A stretch of 64,000 nt of DNA from Collimonas antrihumi (GCF_018304965.1 NZ_JAGQED010000002.1:217991-281990); one strand, 5' to 3'. Shown: positions 26,298 to 35,984, counted from the first letter of the stretch. Notes: generated from the sequence alone by a model not told the origin. A program made the numbers and translations.

Positions 26298-29111
26298 TTG
26301 AAGAAATTTTGGACTATGGATGGCAGTGTGCGCTGGATCAAGGTGACTTTGCCTTTCCTGGCGATTGTGCTCTTGATGGTAGGGTTGCTGATATTCAGCA
26401 TGAATATCCTGTCTTCGGTGCGGGCGTTGGTCGGCGGTGAGAGCTTGTGGTCGAAGGCGCAGAAGGAGGCCGTATTCCATCTGAATCAATATGCGAATAC
26501 CCAAGCCGAGGCTGACTACCAGAAGGTGCTGCAGGCGCTGGCGGTGCCCATGGGCGATCGTCGCGCCAGAGATGAGCTAGACAAATCCGAGCCGGATCTG
26601 CAAGTGGCACGCCAGGGTTTTCTGGACGGTGGCAATCATCCCGGTGACATCGACGGCATCATCAGCCTGTATCGTAACTTCAGGAATTTCAGCCTGCTGG
26701 AAGAACCGCTGACCACCTGGCAGGCTGGCAACGAGCTGATTGAAGATCTGAATGTGGAGGCCGGTCGTTTGCATGCCGTGATCGCTGCCGGCAATCCCGA
26801 GTCATCGACGCTGACGGACAGTATTGCCCGTATTCGCGACATAGACGCCCGTCTCACGCCTTTAGAGTTACGTTTTTCGGCCAGCCTGGGGGAATCTTCA
26901 CGACAGGCCGAGCGCCTGCTGCTGTTTGCGATATTGACGATTGCCATTGGGCTGATGATTTTCAGTAGCTGGTTCGCACGCTACATCCTGACCAAGAGCG
27001 ACGCGTTCGAAGAGGCGCTGAAGATCAGCCAGGAACGCCTGCATCTTGCGATGCTAGGCAGTAACGATGGTTTGTGGGACTGGGATATCCAGGCTGACAA
27101 CATCTACTATTCGCCACGCCTGACGGAATTTCTGGGTTACACGCTGGATGATGGCGAGCCGACTCCGATACAGTTCCTTAACTGTATTTATCCATCGGAT
27201 CTGGCTTCGGTACGGGCAAAACTGAATTTTCATCTGTACGATAACTCCCCGTGCGACATCGAGTTCCGAATCGTCACCAAATCGGGCGAGTTACGCTGGG
27301 TGCGCTCATGCGCACAGTCCACCAGCGATGCCTCCGGCCAGCCGGTGCGCATGGCAGGTTCGTTTACCGATATCACCGCCCGCAAACGGTCCGAAGAACA
27401 ACTGTATGCCGCCAAGGAGCGCGCCCAGGTCACGCTGGAATCGATAGGCGAGGCGGTAATTACGCTGGGCACCGATGGCCTGGTTGAATATCTTAATCCG
27501 ACAGCAGAAATATTGACCCGATGGACGCTGGCGTCGGCACGCGGCTTGCCGCTGGCAAAAATCCTGAACCTGGTAGGCGAGGCCTCTGGCAAGCGGATTC
27601 CGAATCTGATCGATCAGATTCTCGACAATAGCAATCCGATCGACCGTGAAACCAATTTGTTGTTGGTTTGCAATGATGGCAGCGAAGTGGCGGTCAATCT
27701 GTCGTCCGAGCCGATACGCAACCTGAGCGGCGAAACCATCGGCACCGTGCTGGTTTTGCATGACGTCAGCAAGGAGCGCGAATACGCGGCCCAGCTGTCG
27801 TATCAGGCCAGTCACGACGAACTGACCGGGCTCATCAACCGGCGCGAATTCGAGCGCCGCCTGACGGTGGCGATGATTACTTCGCGCGATCAGCAACGCC
27901 AGCACGCGGTGTTGTATCTCGATCTGGATCAGTTCAAGGTAGTCAACGATACTTGCGGGCATGCCGCCGGCGACGAACTGATCCGGCAAATCAGCGTATT
28001 GCTGAAGCAGCGCTTGCGCGATACCGATACCATCGCGCGTCTGGGTGGCGACGAGTTCGGCGTATTGCTGGAAAATTGTCCGGTTGAATATTCGCTGGGG
28101 GTTGCGGAAGGGCTGCGGCAGACGGTTGCCGATTTTCAGTTCGTCTGGGCCAACAAGCCATTCACCATCGGGGTCAGTATCGGACTGATTAATCTGGCGG
28201 GAGAAATGCATACACTGGGCCAGATCATGAGCGCGGTCGACGCCGCCTGTTACCTGGCCAAGGAAAAGGGTCGCAACCGAGTACATGAATACCGCCTGGA
28301 TGACAGTGAATTGTCAATACGGCACGGTGAGATGGAATGGATAACCCGTATCAATGAAGCGTTAGCCAAAGACAGATTTTGCCTGTTCTCACAAGAAATT
28401 GTCGCTTTGGGCAAGCCATCCAGGCATGGCTCGCATTTTGAAATCCTGCTGCGCATGCTAGACAAGGACAACAATCTGGTGCTGCCGATGGTGTTCATTC
28501 CCGCCGCTGAGCGCTACAACCTGATGCCCGCGATTGATCGCTGGGTGGTCTCTACGGTATTTGCCACGTTGGCGCAAATGCATCTGGAAGGGGGCGGCCG
28601 GGAAATCCAGAGCTGCGCCATCAATTTGTCGGGCGCCAGTGTCGGGGATAACGATTTTCTCAATTTTGTGCAGGAACAGCGCCTGAAATACGACATTGCG
28701 CCGCAAGACATCTGTTTTGAAATTACCGAGACCAGCGCCATCGCGAATTTTGCCAAGGCTGCGCACTTTATCGAGGAGTTAAGGAACGTCGGTTACCGCT
28801 TTGCGCTGGATGATTTCGGCGCAGGCATGTCTTCGTTTGCCTACCTGAAGAATCTGCCGGTCGATTTCATCAAGATTGACGGCGGGTTTGTGAAAGACAT
28901 GTTGAATAGCCCGACCGACTATGCGATGGTCGAGGCGATCAACAAAATCGGCCATTTGATGGGCAAGCAGACGATTGCCGAGTTTGCCGTCAACGAACGG
29001 ATTATTAGTACGCTGACCGAGATCGGCGTCGATTTCGCCCAGGGCTACGGTATCGAGCGGCCGCGCGCCTTTGGCGTCGGTGCCAGCAAAATCCTGCAGA
29101 ATGCGAGCTAG
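26298..29111 (+). CDS. membrane sensor PAS-GGDEF-EAL cyclic-di-GMP protein
   Basis: Bifunctional second-messenger enzyme of about 937 residues. A membrane segment (about 14-38), a roughly 170-residue periplasmic sensor, a second segment (about 208-232), two PAS regions, GGDEF and EAL follow in order. The GGDEF motif is intact (RLGGDEFG, about residue 583). An inhibitory I-site RDTD lies five residues before it. In the EAL domain the motif reads EIL (FEILLRM). The metal and catalytic residues are otherwise present: INLSG, FEITET, LDDFGAG, IKIDGGF, IAEF, AQGYGIERP. I favour the TTG at 26298 because GAGG lies six bases upstream; ATG 26316 is the alternative. Being divergent from the NRPS gene, it may be linked to its control. 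Confidence 0.85.
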   Translation: MKKFWTMDGSVRWIKVTLPFLAIVLLMVGLLIFSMNILSSVRALVGGESLWSKAQKEAVFHLNQYANTQAEADYQKVLQALAVPMGDRRARDELDKSEPDLQVARQGFLDGGNHPGDIDGIISLYRNFRNFSLLEEPLTTWQAGNELIEDLNVEAGRLHAVIAAGNPESSTLTDSIARIRDIDARLTPLELRFSASLGESSRQAERLLLFAILTIAIGLMIFSSWFARYILTKSDAFEEALKISQERLHLAMLGSNDGLWDWDIQADNIYYSPRLTEFLGYTLDDGEPTPIQFLNCIYPSDLASVRAKLNFHLYDNSPCDIEFRIVTKSGELRWVRSCAQSTSDASGQPVRMAGSFTDITARKRSEEQLYAAKERAQVTLESIGEAVITLGTDGLVEYLNPTAEILTRWTLASARGLPLAKILNLVGEASGKRIPNLIDQILDNSNPIDRETNLLLVCNDGSEVAVNLSSEPIRNLSGETIGTVLVLHDVSKEREYAAQLSYQASHDELTGLINRREFERRLTVAMITSRDQQRQHAVLYLDLDQFKVVNDTCGHAAGDELIRQISVLLKQRLRDTDTIARLGGDEFGVLLENCPVEYSLGVAEGLRQTVADFQFVWANKPFTIGVSIGLINLAGEMHTLGQIMSAVDAACYLAKEKGRNRVHEYRLDDSELSIRHGEMEWITRINEALAKDRFCLFSQEIVALGKPSRHGSHFEILLRMLDKDNNLVLPMVFIPAAERYNLMPAIDRWVVSTVFATLAQMHLEGGGREIQSCAINLSGASVGDNDFLNFVQEQRLKYDIAPQDICFEITETSAIANFAKAAHFIEELRNVGYRFALDDFGAGMSSFAYLKNLPVDFIKIDGGFVKDMLNSPTDYAMVEAINKIGHLMGKQTIAEFAVNERIISTLTEIGVDFAQGYGIERPRAFGVGASKILQNAS

Positions 29112-29251
29112 TTGGCTTATACCAGAGCCGCTTTCAATATCGCTTCTGCATTTCTCGTGGGTGTTTATTTGTTTATGCCTTGGCTGGTATTGATGTTGCT
29201 GTCGGCACTGCCATTGGCCGAGACCTGGAGTGCTCGGCCATTATTGTTGAA

Positions 29252-31294
29252 TCAAAATACAATTCGCTGCCGCAGATAACCGCTACCTTCACGGCGTTTG
29301 TCGGTTTGTAAGGAAACCCGGGGATCGCGCAATCCTTGCGTATTTGCATCGGTTTGCAGTGGATAACAGCTAGCCAGCTTCGCTTGTTCTTCTTGCGTAA
29401 ATGGTGTTTGCTCGTCGGCTTGTTCCATCGCCTTGCGTAACTCCAGGCGATAGCGTAGATTCTGATGGTCGTCATTCCTTGCGGCCTCCCGGTAGATGCG
29501 CACTTTTTCGTTCATCGCATCGGCCAGTTCTGGATCGCTCTGGATCATCGCTTGATAGTTCTCCCATACCTGCTTATCGTAGGGATTCGCCGGTGCGTGG
29601 CCGGCACGCGTCATCTCCAGCAATCTTTCTGCCTTTTCTTCGTCGGTGACATAACCGGCCATATAGAAGGTGGCCAGCGAATCGTGCACTTGGTCCCTGA
29701 ATAAGCGCATATAGGGTTCATCAAAAGATGCTGGTGTGTGATTGAATTGTTGTAAGGCCCATAACTCATCCTTGCCTGGCGCGATCCGGCTTTTGTGCAG
29801 TTGTTGCTGCCACTGGTTGGAATTGTCGATTTCTTTGCCATCCAAGGGGAGGTAGTAATGGCGGCCGCCTTGCTGCGCATCGTAGGCGCGATTGCGTAAT
29901 ATGGCCAGATCGCCTTTCAGTAAATTGTTGTAGCTCCGCAGATCTTCTTGCTCTTGTCCCTTGCGGGCGAGCGTATATGGCGGGAGATGTTCGAACTCGT
30001 TGAGCCATCTTGCCTGGAACAGATAAAGCAAACGCATGTGCTCGCGCAGCATGTCGCGATAGTTGCTGCCCTCGAATATTTTCTTGCCGTAAGCCATGTA
30101 CGTATTCCAGTTTTGGCTCAATGCGGGATCGATATCGTAGTCTGCCCGCAAGTCGGATGGCATCACGCAATACGCCGCCAACGGCACCCCTGCGGCGCTG
30201 GCAGCATGGTGCATATGCAGCAACGGTACTTGCGACAGCATGGTTCCCATGGTCAAACCGCGTCCGTGATCGCCAGGGCTGTAGCCGCCGCCGACATCGG
30301 AATGCACACCTGGGTAGATATATTCGCTCACGTTATTTCCTTTGACGCGGGTCACAGGGAAATTGCGGCGCTGTTCATGGGCGGCGATGAAATGCACCGT
30401 TTTTTTAACGCAAGGAGGTAACGGCTTAACGATTTCACCGGCCCAGGCGAAATGGCCGTCGGCAAAGAACAGCGGCGTACTTTCTGCCGCGGAATTTGCC
30501 AGTCCAATAGAAGCGACACTGTCGAACAAACCTAAAAAAAGAATCTCGGCGGGCATTCCGGCAAAAGTGCCGTCCGGAGCCAATACGTCGGCGAACCAGT
30601 GGCAGAAGGCCCGTGCCTCTGCCGCTCCGCGTGAAAAGCCGAAGACATTCAGCGCGATTTTTGGAATGTCCGGGCGTGGCCTGTGTGTGCGTGCTGCGCT
30701 TAATTTTTGGTTGAGTTCATTGCTAAGGTCATTAAACCAACTTTGGCGATTTGGGCGTGGGGCGCTGGCGTCGCGTAGCGGATCGTTGGTTTTTACGTCT
30801 TTGGCGTATTGCTGGATTTTGGCCGCGATCTCGTCAGGTCCAAACATCGGTTGGTTTTCACTAAATGCCCGATGGATTGCGTTATAGACCTCCAACAATC
30901 CGAACAGAATACGGGCTTCACCGCCTTTCCCTAGAGCCTTACCATCTTGGGATTCACGCCACTCCCTGTTTTCTGGAAAAGGTGTACCCAAACCCGGAAT
31001 ATAAACCCTGTAATGTCCAGGTACCTTAAGCATACCTTTCTCATCGACGGATTTATGCGCGTTAAATAATTTGACGACGTTGGTATGACATTGCCGCGGT
31101 ATGTCGCGAATCATATTGTTGCCGGTGCCATCGAAGAATAGGCCAATCTTGACGAATTTCTGGCATGGCGGCGGGTTTTTAGCTGGCTGGCTATCGATGC
31201 CTTGCACAAAGCAGCATTCGGCTGTAGTCAGGAGCAGTTCATCTTCCGCGTTGTTTGAAATGTGCGACGGCGCAGATTGGATTGGTGCATCCAT
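29252..31294 (-). CDS. DUF2235 phospholipase, Tle1-like type VI effector candidate
   Basis: The 680-residue alpha/beta-hydrolase has the DUF2235 opening KIGLFFDGTGNNM (about 49-61) and a nucleophile elbow GFSRG (219-223). LGLFDSVASIG (Asp258) and YPGVHSDVGGGY (His331) are candidate triad residues. Members of this family include Tle1 phospholipase A2 effectors delivered by type VI secretion. No signal peptide is seen, as expected for such effectors. The gene starts directly after the stop of the DUF3304 lipoprotein gene (TAA-ATG) with a GGAGGA site, so the two are coupled. No VgrG, Hcp or PAAR gene lies nearby. Residues beyond about 400 are unassigned. Confidence 0.8.
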   Translation of the reverse strand: MDAPIQSAPSHISNNAEDELLLTTAECCFVQGIDSQPAKNPPPCQKFVKIGLFFDGTGNNMIRDIPRQCHTNVVKLFNAHKSVDEKGMLKVPGHYRVYIPGLGTPFPENREWRESQDGKALGKGGEARILFGLLEVYNAIHRAFSENQPMFGPDEIAAKIQQYAKDVKTNDPLRDASAPRPNRQSWFNDLSNELNQKLSAARTHRPRPDIPKIALNVFGFSRGAAEARAFCHWFADVLAPDGTFAGMPAEILFLGLFDSVASIGLANSAAESTPLFFADGHFAWAGEIVKPLPPCVKKTVHFIAAHEQRRNFPVTRVKGNNVSEYIYPGVHSDVGGGYSPGDHGRGLTMGTMLSQVPLLHMHHAASAAGVPLAAYCVMPSDLRADYDIDPALSQNWNTYMAYGKKIFEGSNYRDMLREHMRLLYLFQARWLNEFEHLPPYTLARKGQEQEDLRSYNNLLKGDLAILRNRAYDAQQGGRHYYLPLDGKEIDNSNQWQQQLHKSRIAPGKDELWALQQFNHTPASFDEPYMRLFRDQVHDSLATFYMAGYVTDEEKAERLLEMTRAGHAPANPYDKQVWENYQAMIQSDPELADAMNEKVRIYREAARNDDHQNLRYRLELRKAMEQADEQTPFTQEEQAKLASCYPLQTDANTQGLRDPRVSLQTDKRREGSGYLRQRIVF

Positions 31295-31777
31295 TTATTC
31301 TTCCTCCGGCGGAGCAATGGTCAGATCCATCGAAATTGGATGATGTGGGCCGGGATAAGCAAACGCTGACAATACACGTACTTCATCGTTAGCAAAGAAA
31401 TGAACGAACAGCGTTCCGACTCTGTCGTACCGCCTGATCGTGGTGGTTTTTTCTATCCAGTCACGTCCATTAGGCTTCCAACGCACTTTGACTTTCATGC
31501 CGGGTTGCCATTGTTTTGGGAGCATGTACCCGAAGGCTCCCGTACCGCCACAGCTCAACCCTCCTAGCATGCGCGAGCTGAATGGTTCCTTTACATAGAA
31601 TGAGTAGATGTAGTCCGTGCCCGGATGATATGCGCACGCAATTGACACCGGGACCATCGGAATATTGAGCAGTTTTGACGGCTTTTTTGTGAGTGTTTCC
31701 GTAGTAACCGGAGATTGTGTGGCGCAGGCGCTCAGTGCGAGCATTGCAGCAATTAACAGCAAATGTTTGAAACGCAT
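31295..31777 (-). CDS. DUF3304 lipoprotein, candidate immunity protein
   Basis: The 160-residue protein has a lipoprotein signal with the lipobox LSAC. The mature domain reads YIYSFYVKEPFSS, a glycine- and cysteine-containing stretch, then MLPKQWQPGMKVKVRWKPNGRD, the DUF3304 pattern. DUF3304 lipoproteins are encoded beside Tle1-type lipases and neutralise them in the periplasm. It is upstream of, and abuts, the effector-like gene, so antitoxin-first translation is built in. The immunity role is inferred from context. Confidence 0.75.
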   Translation of the reverse strand: MRFKHLLLIAAMLALSACATQSPVTTETLTKKPSKLLNIPMVPVSIACAYHPGTDYIYSFYVKEPFSSRMLGGLSCGGTGAFGYMLPKQWQPGMKVKVRWKPNGRDWIEKTTTIRRYDRVGTLFVHFFANDEVRVLSAFAYPGPHHPISMDLTIAPPEEE

Positions 31778-32127
31778 GGATTTCCTTTGATTGAATTCGG
31801 TTGTGCGGAAAAATCAGCTCTAGCTCTTGCGTCATGTTAGCGATGGCCTTTGCACTCTATGTTCGTAGGTGGGAATTGCCGTGACGGTGTCAATTTCTGG
31901 CAAAAGTAACGCGGAACAAAAGTTAATAATACGTCAATTTATTTTGAGTCGCACTTGTTTTTTTGAAAACTGTGATTGAATGTTTTGATATGCATCACGT
32001 AGTGGCGGATGCAAAAATAGAAGATATGGGGCTGCAGCTTTATGGGCTAGAACAAGTCGGTGTCGTTCGGCATAGGATTTTTGCTGACATGACTCTGGAG
32101 GCGAGGGAAATCTTTTAACGAATAGCT
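31778..32127. other. AT-rich intergenic region without a supported gene
   Basis: 350 bp between the lipoprotein gene start and the end of the YcaQ-like gene. It is visibly AT-richer than its surroundings and should contain the promoter of the lipoprotein-lipase pair. A 42-codon ORF (31990-32118, +) lacks a ribosome-binding site and is not called. Confidence 0.5.
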
Positions 32128-33348
32128 CTAAATTAGCGCCGCTTTCAACATGGCTCTAAAGCTGCGTGGCGTACATTGATCTATCACTACGCGCGGCGTG
32201 CCGTGCCATGTCGCAAGGCGCTGCAAAGCTGTGGCCAGTTCGGTCACGAGTCTCTGGCTGGTGCGCGTCCCCGGTTCAAGATACAGCGCCTTTACTTGAA
32301 ACACGCCGTCGCTACGGTGTGCTTTGGCATCCAGCCGTCCTACCAATGCACCGCGATGCAGGATCGGTAACGTGAAATAGCCATAGCTACGCTTGGCTTC
32401 CGGCGTGTAACACTCAAGCCGGTAATCGAAATCGAATAATTCCAGTGCGCGCTTGCGGTCCCATACCAGTGGATCGAAGGGCGAGAGCAGGCTGGTAGTG
32501 GTCGGTTTCAACAAGCCGGCTGCGGCTGCCAGTGCCAGTTCGCGGTGGGCCGGGTGAATATATACCGGCTGCTGCCAGCCTTCGACCGTCGCCCTGAGCA
32601 GGCTGCCGTCATCGACCAGGGTTTCGGGGTCGGGTTTGGGGCGGCTCCTGGCGGTGCGGAAATAATCGCCGATCCAGCTGGCTTTCGCTACTCCCAGTGC
32701 TTGTACCGCCTTGAGCAGCAGGGTGCGTTGCGTATCTGCGGTGGACGGCATGTTGGCATCGTCCCAGTCCGGCAGGATGCGTTCGGCGAGATCGTAGATC
32801 CGGTGAAAATTATGGCGCTTGGCAATCATCAGGCGGCCGGCGGTAAACAATACTTCCAACGAGCGCTTTTCCGGCTTCCATTCCCACCAGCCGCCGCCTT
32901 TACCGTCGGTGCGTTTGAAATCGGCCGAGCGCACCGGGCCGTGTTGACGGATATGCTGCAGCAGCAGTTCTATGGTGGCACGATGCTCATCCATCCATTT
33001 GGCGGAATATTTCCAGCCCATCGAGCCGGGATCGATCATGCGGTGGCGGTACAAACCGTAATCTTCGATCGGCAGGAAACTGGCTTCGTGCGCCCAGTAC
33101 TCGAACAGCTGGCGCTCCTCCAGCAATTCATCCAGCCAGTGCTGCGGATAGCTGCCAAGCCGGCTCCACAACACCAGATAGGGGCTGCGCGCCACCACAT
33201 GGATGGTGTCGATTTGCAGTACGCCCATTTGCCGGATGGCGGCCAGCACGTCTTGCTTGATGGCTTTCTTGCGCACCGGATTGAGCAAGCCTTGCGCTGC
33301 CAGTTGCAGGGCGCGTGCGGCAGGCAAGGAAAGCTGGATGGAGCTCAC
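32128..33348 (-). CDS. YcaQ/AlkX-type winged-helix DNA glycosylase
   Basis: The 406-residue protein belongs to the HTH_42 family that unhooks DNA interstrand crosslinks and removes alkylated bases. The catalytic (Q/H)-x-(D/Q) motif is QID at residues 45-47, in the stretch GVLQIDTIHVVARSPYLVLWSRLG. This QxD form is the YcaQ type, against QxQ in AlkZ. DPLVWDRKRALELFDFDYRLECYTPEAKRSYGYFTLPILHRG is another conserved block, described here in pieces: DPLVWDR and YFTLPILH. It lies 13 bp downstream of the DyP peroxidase gene on the same strand, so both may be expressed together under oxidative or alkylating stress. Confidence 0.85.
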   Translation of the reverse strand: MSSIQLSLPAARALQLAAQGLLNPVRKKAIKQDVLAAIRQMGVLQIDTIHVVARSPYLVLWSRLGSYPQHWLDELLEERQLFEYWAHEASFLPIEDYGLYRHRMIDPGSMGWKYSAKWMDEHRATIELLLQHIRQHGPVRSADFKRTDGKGGGWWEWKPEKRSLEVLFTAGRLMIAKRHNFHRIYDLAERILPDWDDANMPSTADTQRTLLLKAVQALGVAKASWIGDYFRTARSRPKPDPETLVDDGSLLRATVEGWQQPVYIHPAHRELALAAAAGLLKPTTTSLLSPFDPLVWDRKRALELFDFDYRLECYTPEAKRSYGYFTLPILHRGALVGRLDAKAHRSDGVFQVKALYLEPGTRTSQRLVTELATALQRLATWHGTPRVVIDQCTPRSFRAMLKAALI

Positions 33349-33361
33349 GTAGGACTTTTTC

Positions 33362-34273
33362 TCAGATGCCGATGCTGGTCAGGTCGAGATGCCCGTCCTG
33401 CAGCGGCGGGCACCAGTAGTAGCCGCCGGTTACCGGCCGTGAAAAGCTGAACAGGGCGTCGACGATATTGTCTTCGTGACCCAGCATGCGGCGCAGGACG
33501 TTTTCGAAGCGGTCGCTGGATTCGCCGTAAGCGATGAATTCCGTGCCTTGTTGCAGGCCGGTATCCCATGGCATGGAGTGACGCACCATGTAAGCTTCGG
33601 GCGTAAAACTTTCCTGAGCCGTACGTTTGGCATGAGCCGATTCGGGAGCGTCCTCGATTTCCTCGTTGTCGCTAATCTGGCGGCCGATGCTGGCATCGCG
33701 CTGCGCTGCCGGGAATCCGCGGAAACGCGTCAAATCATGGATCCAGCGTTGTACCGCGACAAAGCTTGAACCTTGACGTCCTGCGCCTTCCGCCACCAGC
33801 GCAGCGGCAATGGCGGCCGCATCTTTGGGGTTTTCGGTACCATCTTCATAACCGGTCAGGTCGCGGTTGTCGCGATAACGGAAGGTGTCCAGCGCGTCTT
33901 CCAGCACCAGCGCATCGCCCAGTAGTTCGACCAGCTGCGCGGTACGCTCGAACAGGCTGCTGCGCTCGCTGCCGCGCAACAAAATCCACATGGCTTGCTG
34001 GGTCGACGGCGCAGCGCAGCCTTGTCCTTCCAGTGCCGGGAACGGACGCAGGCCAGCGACATGCTGATCCAACGCGTCGACCAGTGGCGTACCCAGGCCG
34101 ACGACACCCCAGTCAGCCGCGAACACTTCACGCAGCCGGGTCAGGGCCGCTTGCAGATTGTGAGCGTTAGTGTGGCCATTACTGTGGTCATTAAGGCGAA
34201 AGGTGAGCGAACGGCCGAGTGGCGCGAGTGCGTCGAGAATTCCTGGTTGGGCTTGAGCTGCGGTTGCGGGCAT
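33362..34273 (-). CDS. Dyp-type heme peroxidase
   Basis: Heme peroxidase of 303 residues, closest in look to the YfeX/B-type group. The family motif GxxDG appears as GYEDGTENP (141-149) with the distal Asp144. The proximal heme ligand is probably His214 (ESAHAKRT), and Arg231 lies in MVRHSMPWD. No Tat or Sec signal is visible, so it is likely cytoplasmic. It precedes the YcaQ-like gene. Substrates are not predictable from sequence. Confidence 0.92.
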   Translation of the reverse strand: MPATAAQAQPGILDALAPLGRSLTFRLNDHSNGHTNAHNLQAALTRLREVFAADWGVVGLGTPLVDALDQHVAGLRPFPALEGQGCAAPSTQQAMWILLRGSERSSLFERTAQLVELLGDALVLEDALDTFRYRDNRDLTGYEDGTENPKDAAAIAAALVAEGAGRQGSSFVAVQRWIHDLTRFRGFPAAQRDASIGRQISDNEEIEDAPESAHAKRTAQESFTPEAYMVRHSMPWDTGLQQGTEFIAYGESSDRFENVLRRMLGHEDNIVDALFSFSRPVTGGYYWCPPLQDGHLDLTSIGI

Positions 34274-34371
34274 TATTTATCCTTTGATACTGAAGCGAGG
34301 GAAGGGGGATGTTAGCGGATTTTGACAACTTTTTCCGAAGCCGGAAAATTTGCAAGAGTCTAAGTCAGGTT

Positions 34372-35673
34372 TCAGGGTTTTGTTGCAAGCCTGGATTGCC
34401 GCTTGCGTAAGCCGGCAATGATGCCGCGTCCCATGAAATATTCAGTCAGCCTGGTTTTCTGATGCGGCAGCAACTGGCTGGCGGCTATCAACTCCGGCCA
34501 TGCTGACAAGGCTCTCTTGCAGACATCGGAAATAACCTGGCGCAGCGGCGGTTCCAGCATGCCGCTGCGATTGGCGAAGGCGCGCAGGGTCTGCGGCGAC
34601 AGGAAAGACCTTTTGGCCTGGCCCTCGGCAAATTTGAGGGCGTGGCCGCTGCCGTTCAGGTACACGCTATATGCCACCACATCGTAGGCCGGTGAGAATT
34701 CAATCTGGCCGGCAGCCAGGTAGCGGATGCCGAAATTTTTCAAATGGGCGTCGTAATTGCCTATCAGTTCGTTGACGGTGATACGGCGCAGCAGTTCATG
34801 GCAGGCGGCTTCACCCAGCCCCGGGACGGCCTGCATCACCAACGCCATGTCGGCGTAGGTGGCGCCGGTATATTTCTTGTCGGGATCGACACCTAGTATC
34901 TGGCAAAAATCTTCCACGTGCAGCCGGCCCGGCTGATCCCGGTCGAATCTTTGCACGGCCAGGAATTGCTGGTTTTCTTCTGCGGCATATGGATGCCCGG
35001 CCATGATCGCCGCCAGCGGCTGCAAGCTGGCGCTGCACACGGTAACGCCGGCAGCCCGGGCCAGTTGCAACGACAGATGTTCGACCTCCGGCAGATGGTC
35101 GTATTGCGCGGTTGGCAGCTTGCCGATGATATGGGCGTCTTTATGACGGGTGCGGCTGACATACCTGCCACCTTCCTGGATCAGGGCCAGCTTCGGCTGC
35201 ATGCCGGAAATCGAGACGCCGTCCACCAGCGGCGCCGCTATCACGCTTTCCTCTATTGCTTCCTGGTCCTGGGTCACCAGGCGGGTCATCATGGACCGTG
35301 TCAATTTGGTCGGGATTGCTCTGACTGCGCCCGGCAAGTCGCGGCCACAGGCAGCCAGCAGTTCGAAATGATTGTCTTCCGCGCATTGGCGTTCAAGCGC
35401 AATTTGCTTGCGCAGCACGCCTTCCGGCAACAAATTCTGGAAGAAGGCGGGCAGCCGCATCTGGCCGGGCGAGTTGAAAATCGCCGCCAGCGGGTTAAGC
35501 AGTAAAGCCATATCTTGTTGAGGTGTGGCTGCGCGCATCGATAGCGACAAGGTCGGCCGCTGCGGATCCTGAGCATAGGCGGGGTCGACCTGGAAACGCA
35601 CCATGTCGCCATACTGGAACAGAACGCCAACCTGGCGATCCGCCACGAAAATATCCAGTGCGCTCAAGTTCAT
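34372..35673 (-). CDS. hipA: HipA-family serine/threonine kinase toxin
   Basis: Toxin kinase of a type II toxin-antitoxin pair; E. coli HipA inactivates glutamyl-tRNA synthetase by phosphorylation. The 433-residue length matches. The P-loop-like stretch SISGMQPKLAL (154-164) contains a serine matching the autophosphorylation site. The catalytic loop is GNYDAHLKNFG (Asp308), and FSPAYDVVAY holds the metal-binding Asp331. All kinase motifs look intact. Its ATG overlaps the antitoxin stop by four bases. A short hairpin (34331-34348) lies behind the stop but lacks a T tract on this strand. Confidence 0.92.
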   Translation of the reverse strand: MNLSALDIFVADRQVGVLFQYGDMVRFQVDPAYAQDPQRPTLSLSMRAATPQQDMALLLNPLAAIFNSPGQMRLPAFFQNLLPEGVLRKQIALERQCAEDNHFELLAACGRDLPGAVRAIPTKLTRSMMTRLVTQDQEAIEESVIAAPLVDGVSISGMQPKLALIQEGGRYVSRTRHKDAHIIGKLPTAQYDHLPEVEHLSLQLARAAGVTVCSASLQPLAAIMAGHPYAAEENQQFLAVQRFDRDQPGRLHVEDFCQILGVDPDKKYTGATYADMALVMQAVPGLGEAACHELLRRITVNELIGNYDAHLKNFGIRYLAAGQIEFSPAYDVVAYSVYLNGSGHALKFAEGQAKRSFLSPQTLRAFANRSGMLEPPLRQVISDVCKRALSAWPELIAASQLLPHQKTRLTEYFMGRGIIAGLRKRQSRLATKP

Positions 35674-35975
35674 TGAACATTCCTTTCGTTCCTTTTCTGT
35701 GCCAGCGCTGCCGCCACCAGGCTTTGTACTTCTTCTTCAGCGGGCGGCTTTGCCGCAATCGAGGCAGCCAAGGCTTTAGGCAGCAGCATTACTTCCAATC
35801 CCAATTGATCGGCAATCGTCATCAAGGTGCTCAGGCGAGGATCGTTCTTTCCAGCAAGAACGCCGCGTATTGTTACCGCCGTCAATCCGCTGTTGCGGGT
35901 CATGGTGATGACCGGTAGCGCCAGTCGGTCTTTGGCTTGCCGGAGGACGGCGGATAACTCACTTAAGGTTTTCAT
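35670..35975 (-). CDS. hipB: HipB-like XRE-family antitoxin
   Basis: DNA-binding antitoxin of 101 residues. Helix-turn-helix residues about 8-65 include LRQAKDRLALPVITMTRNSGLTAVTIRGVLAGKNDPRLSTLMTIADQLG, quoted in parts: VITMTRNSGLTAVTIR and LSTLMTIADQLG. The C-terminal tail is alanine/glutamate-rich and probably contacts HipA. It comes first in the operon and overlaps hipA by ATGA. No clear Shine-Dalgarno sequence precedes the ATG. The region upstream has a strong operator array, fitting autoregulation. Confidence 0.88.
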   Translation of the reverse strand: MKTLSELSAVLRQAKDRLALPVITMTRNSGLTAVTIRGVLAGKNDPRLSTLMTIADQLGLEVMLLPKALAASIAAKPPAEEEVQSLVAAALAQKRNERNVQ

Positions 35976-35984
35976 GGGATTAGT

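Noticed and set aside
31990..32118. 42-codon ORF in the AT-rich gap upstream of the DUF3304 gene
   Set aside because: No ribosome-binding site, no recognisable features, and expected by chance in such a gap.
34331..34348. Terminator between hipA and the DyP gene
   Set aside because: The 7-bp stem is real but neither strand shows a proper T tract behind it, so I do not call it as a terminator.
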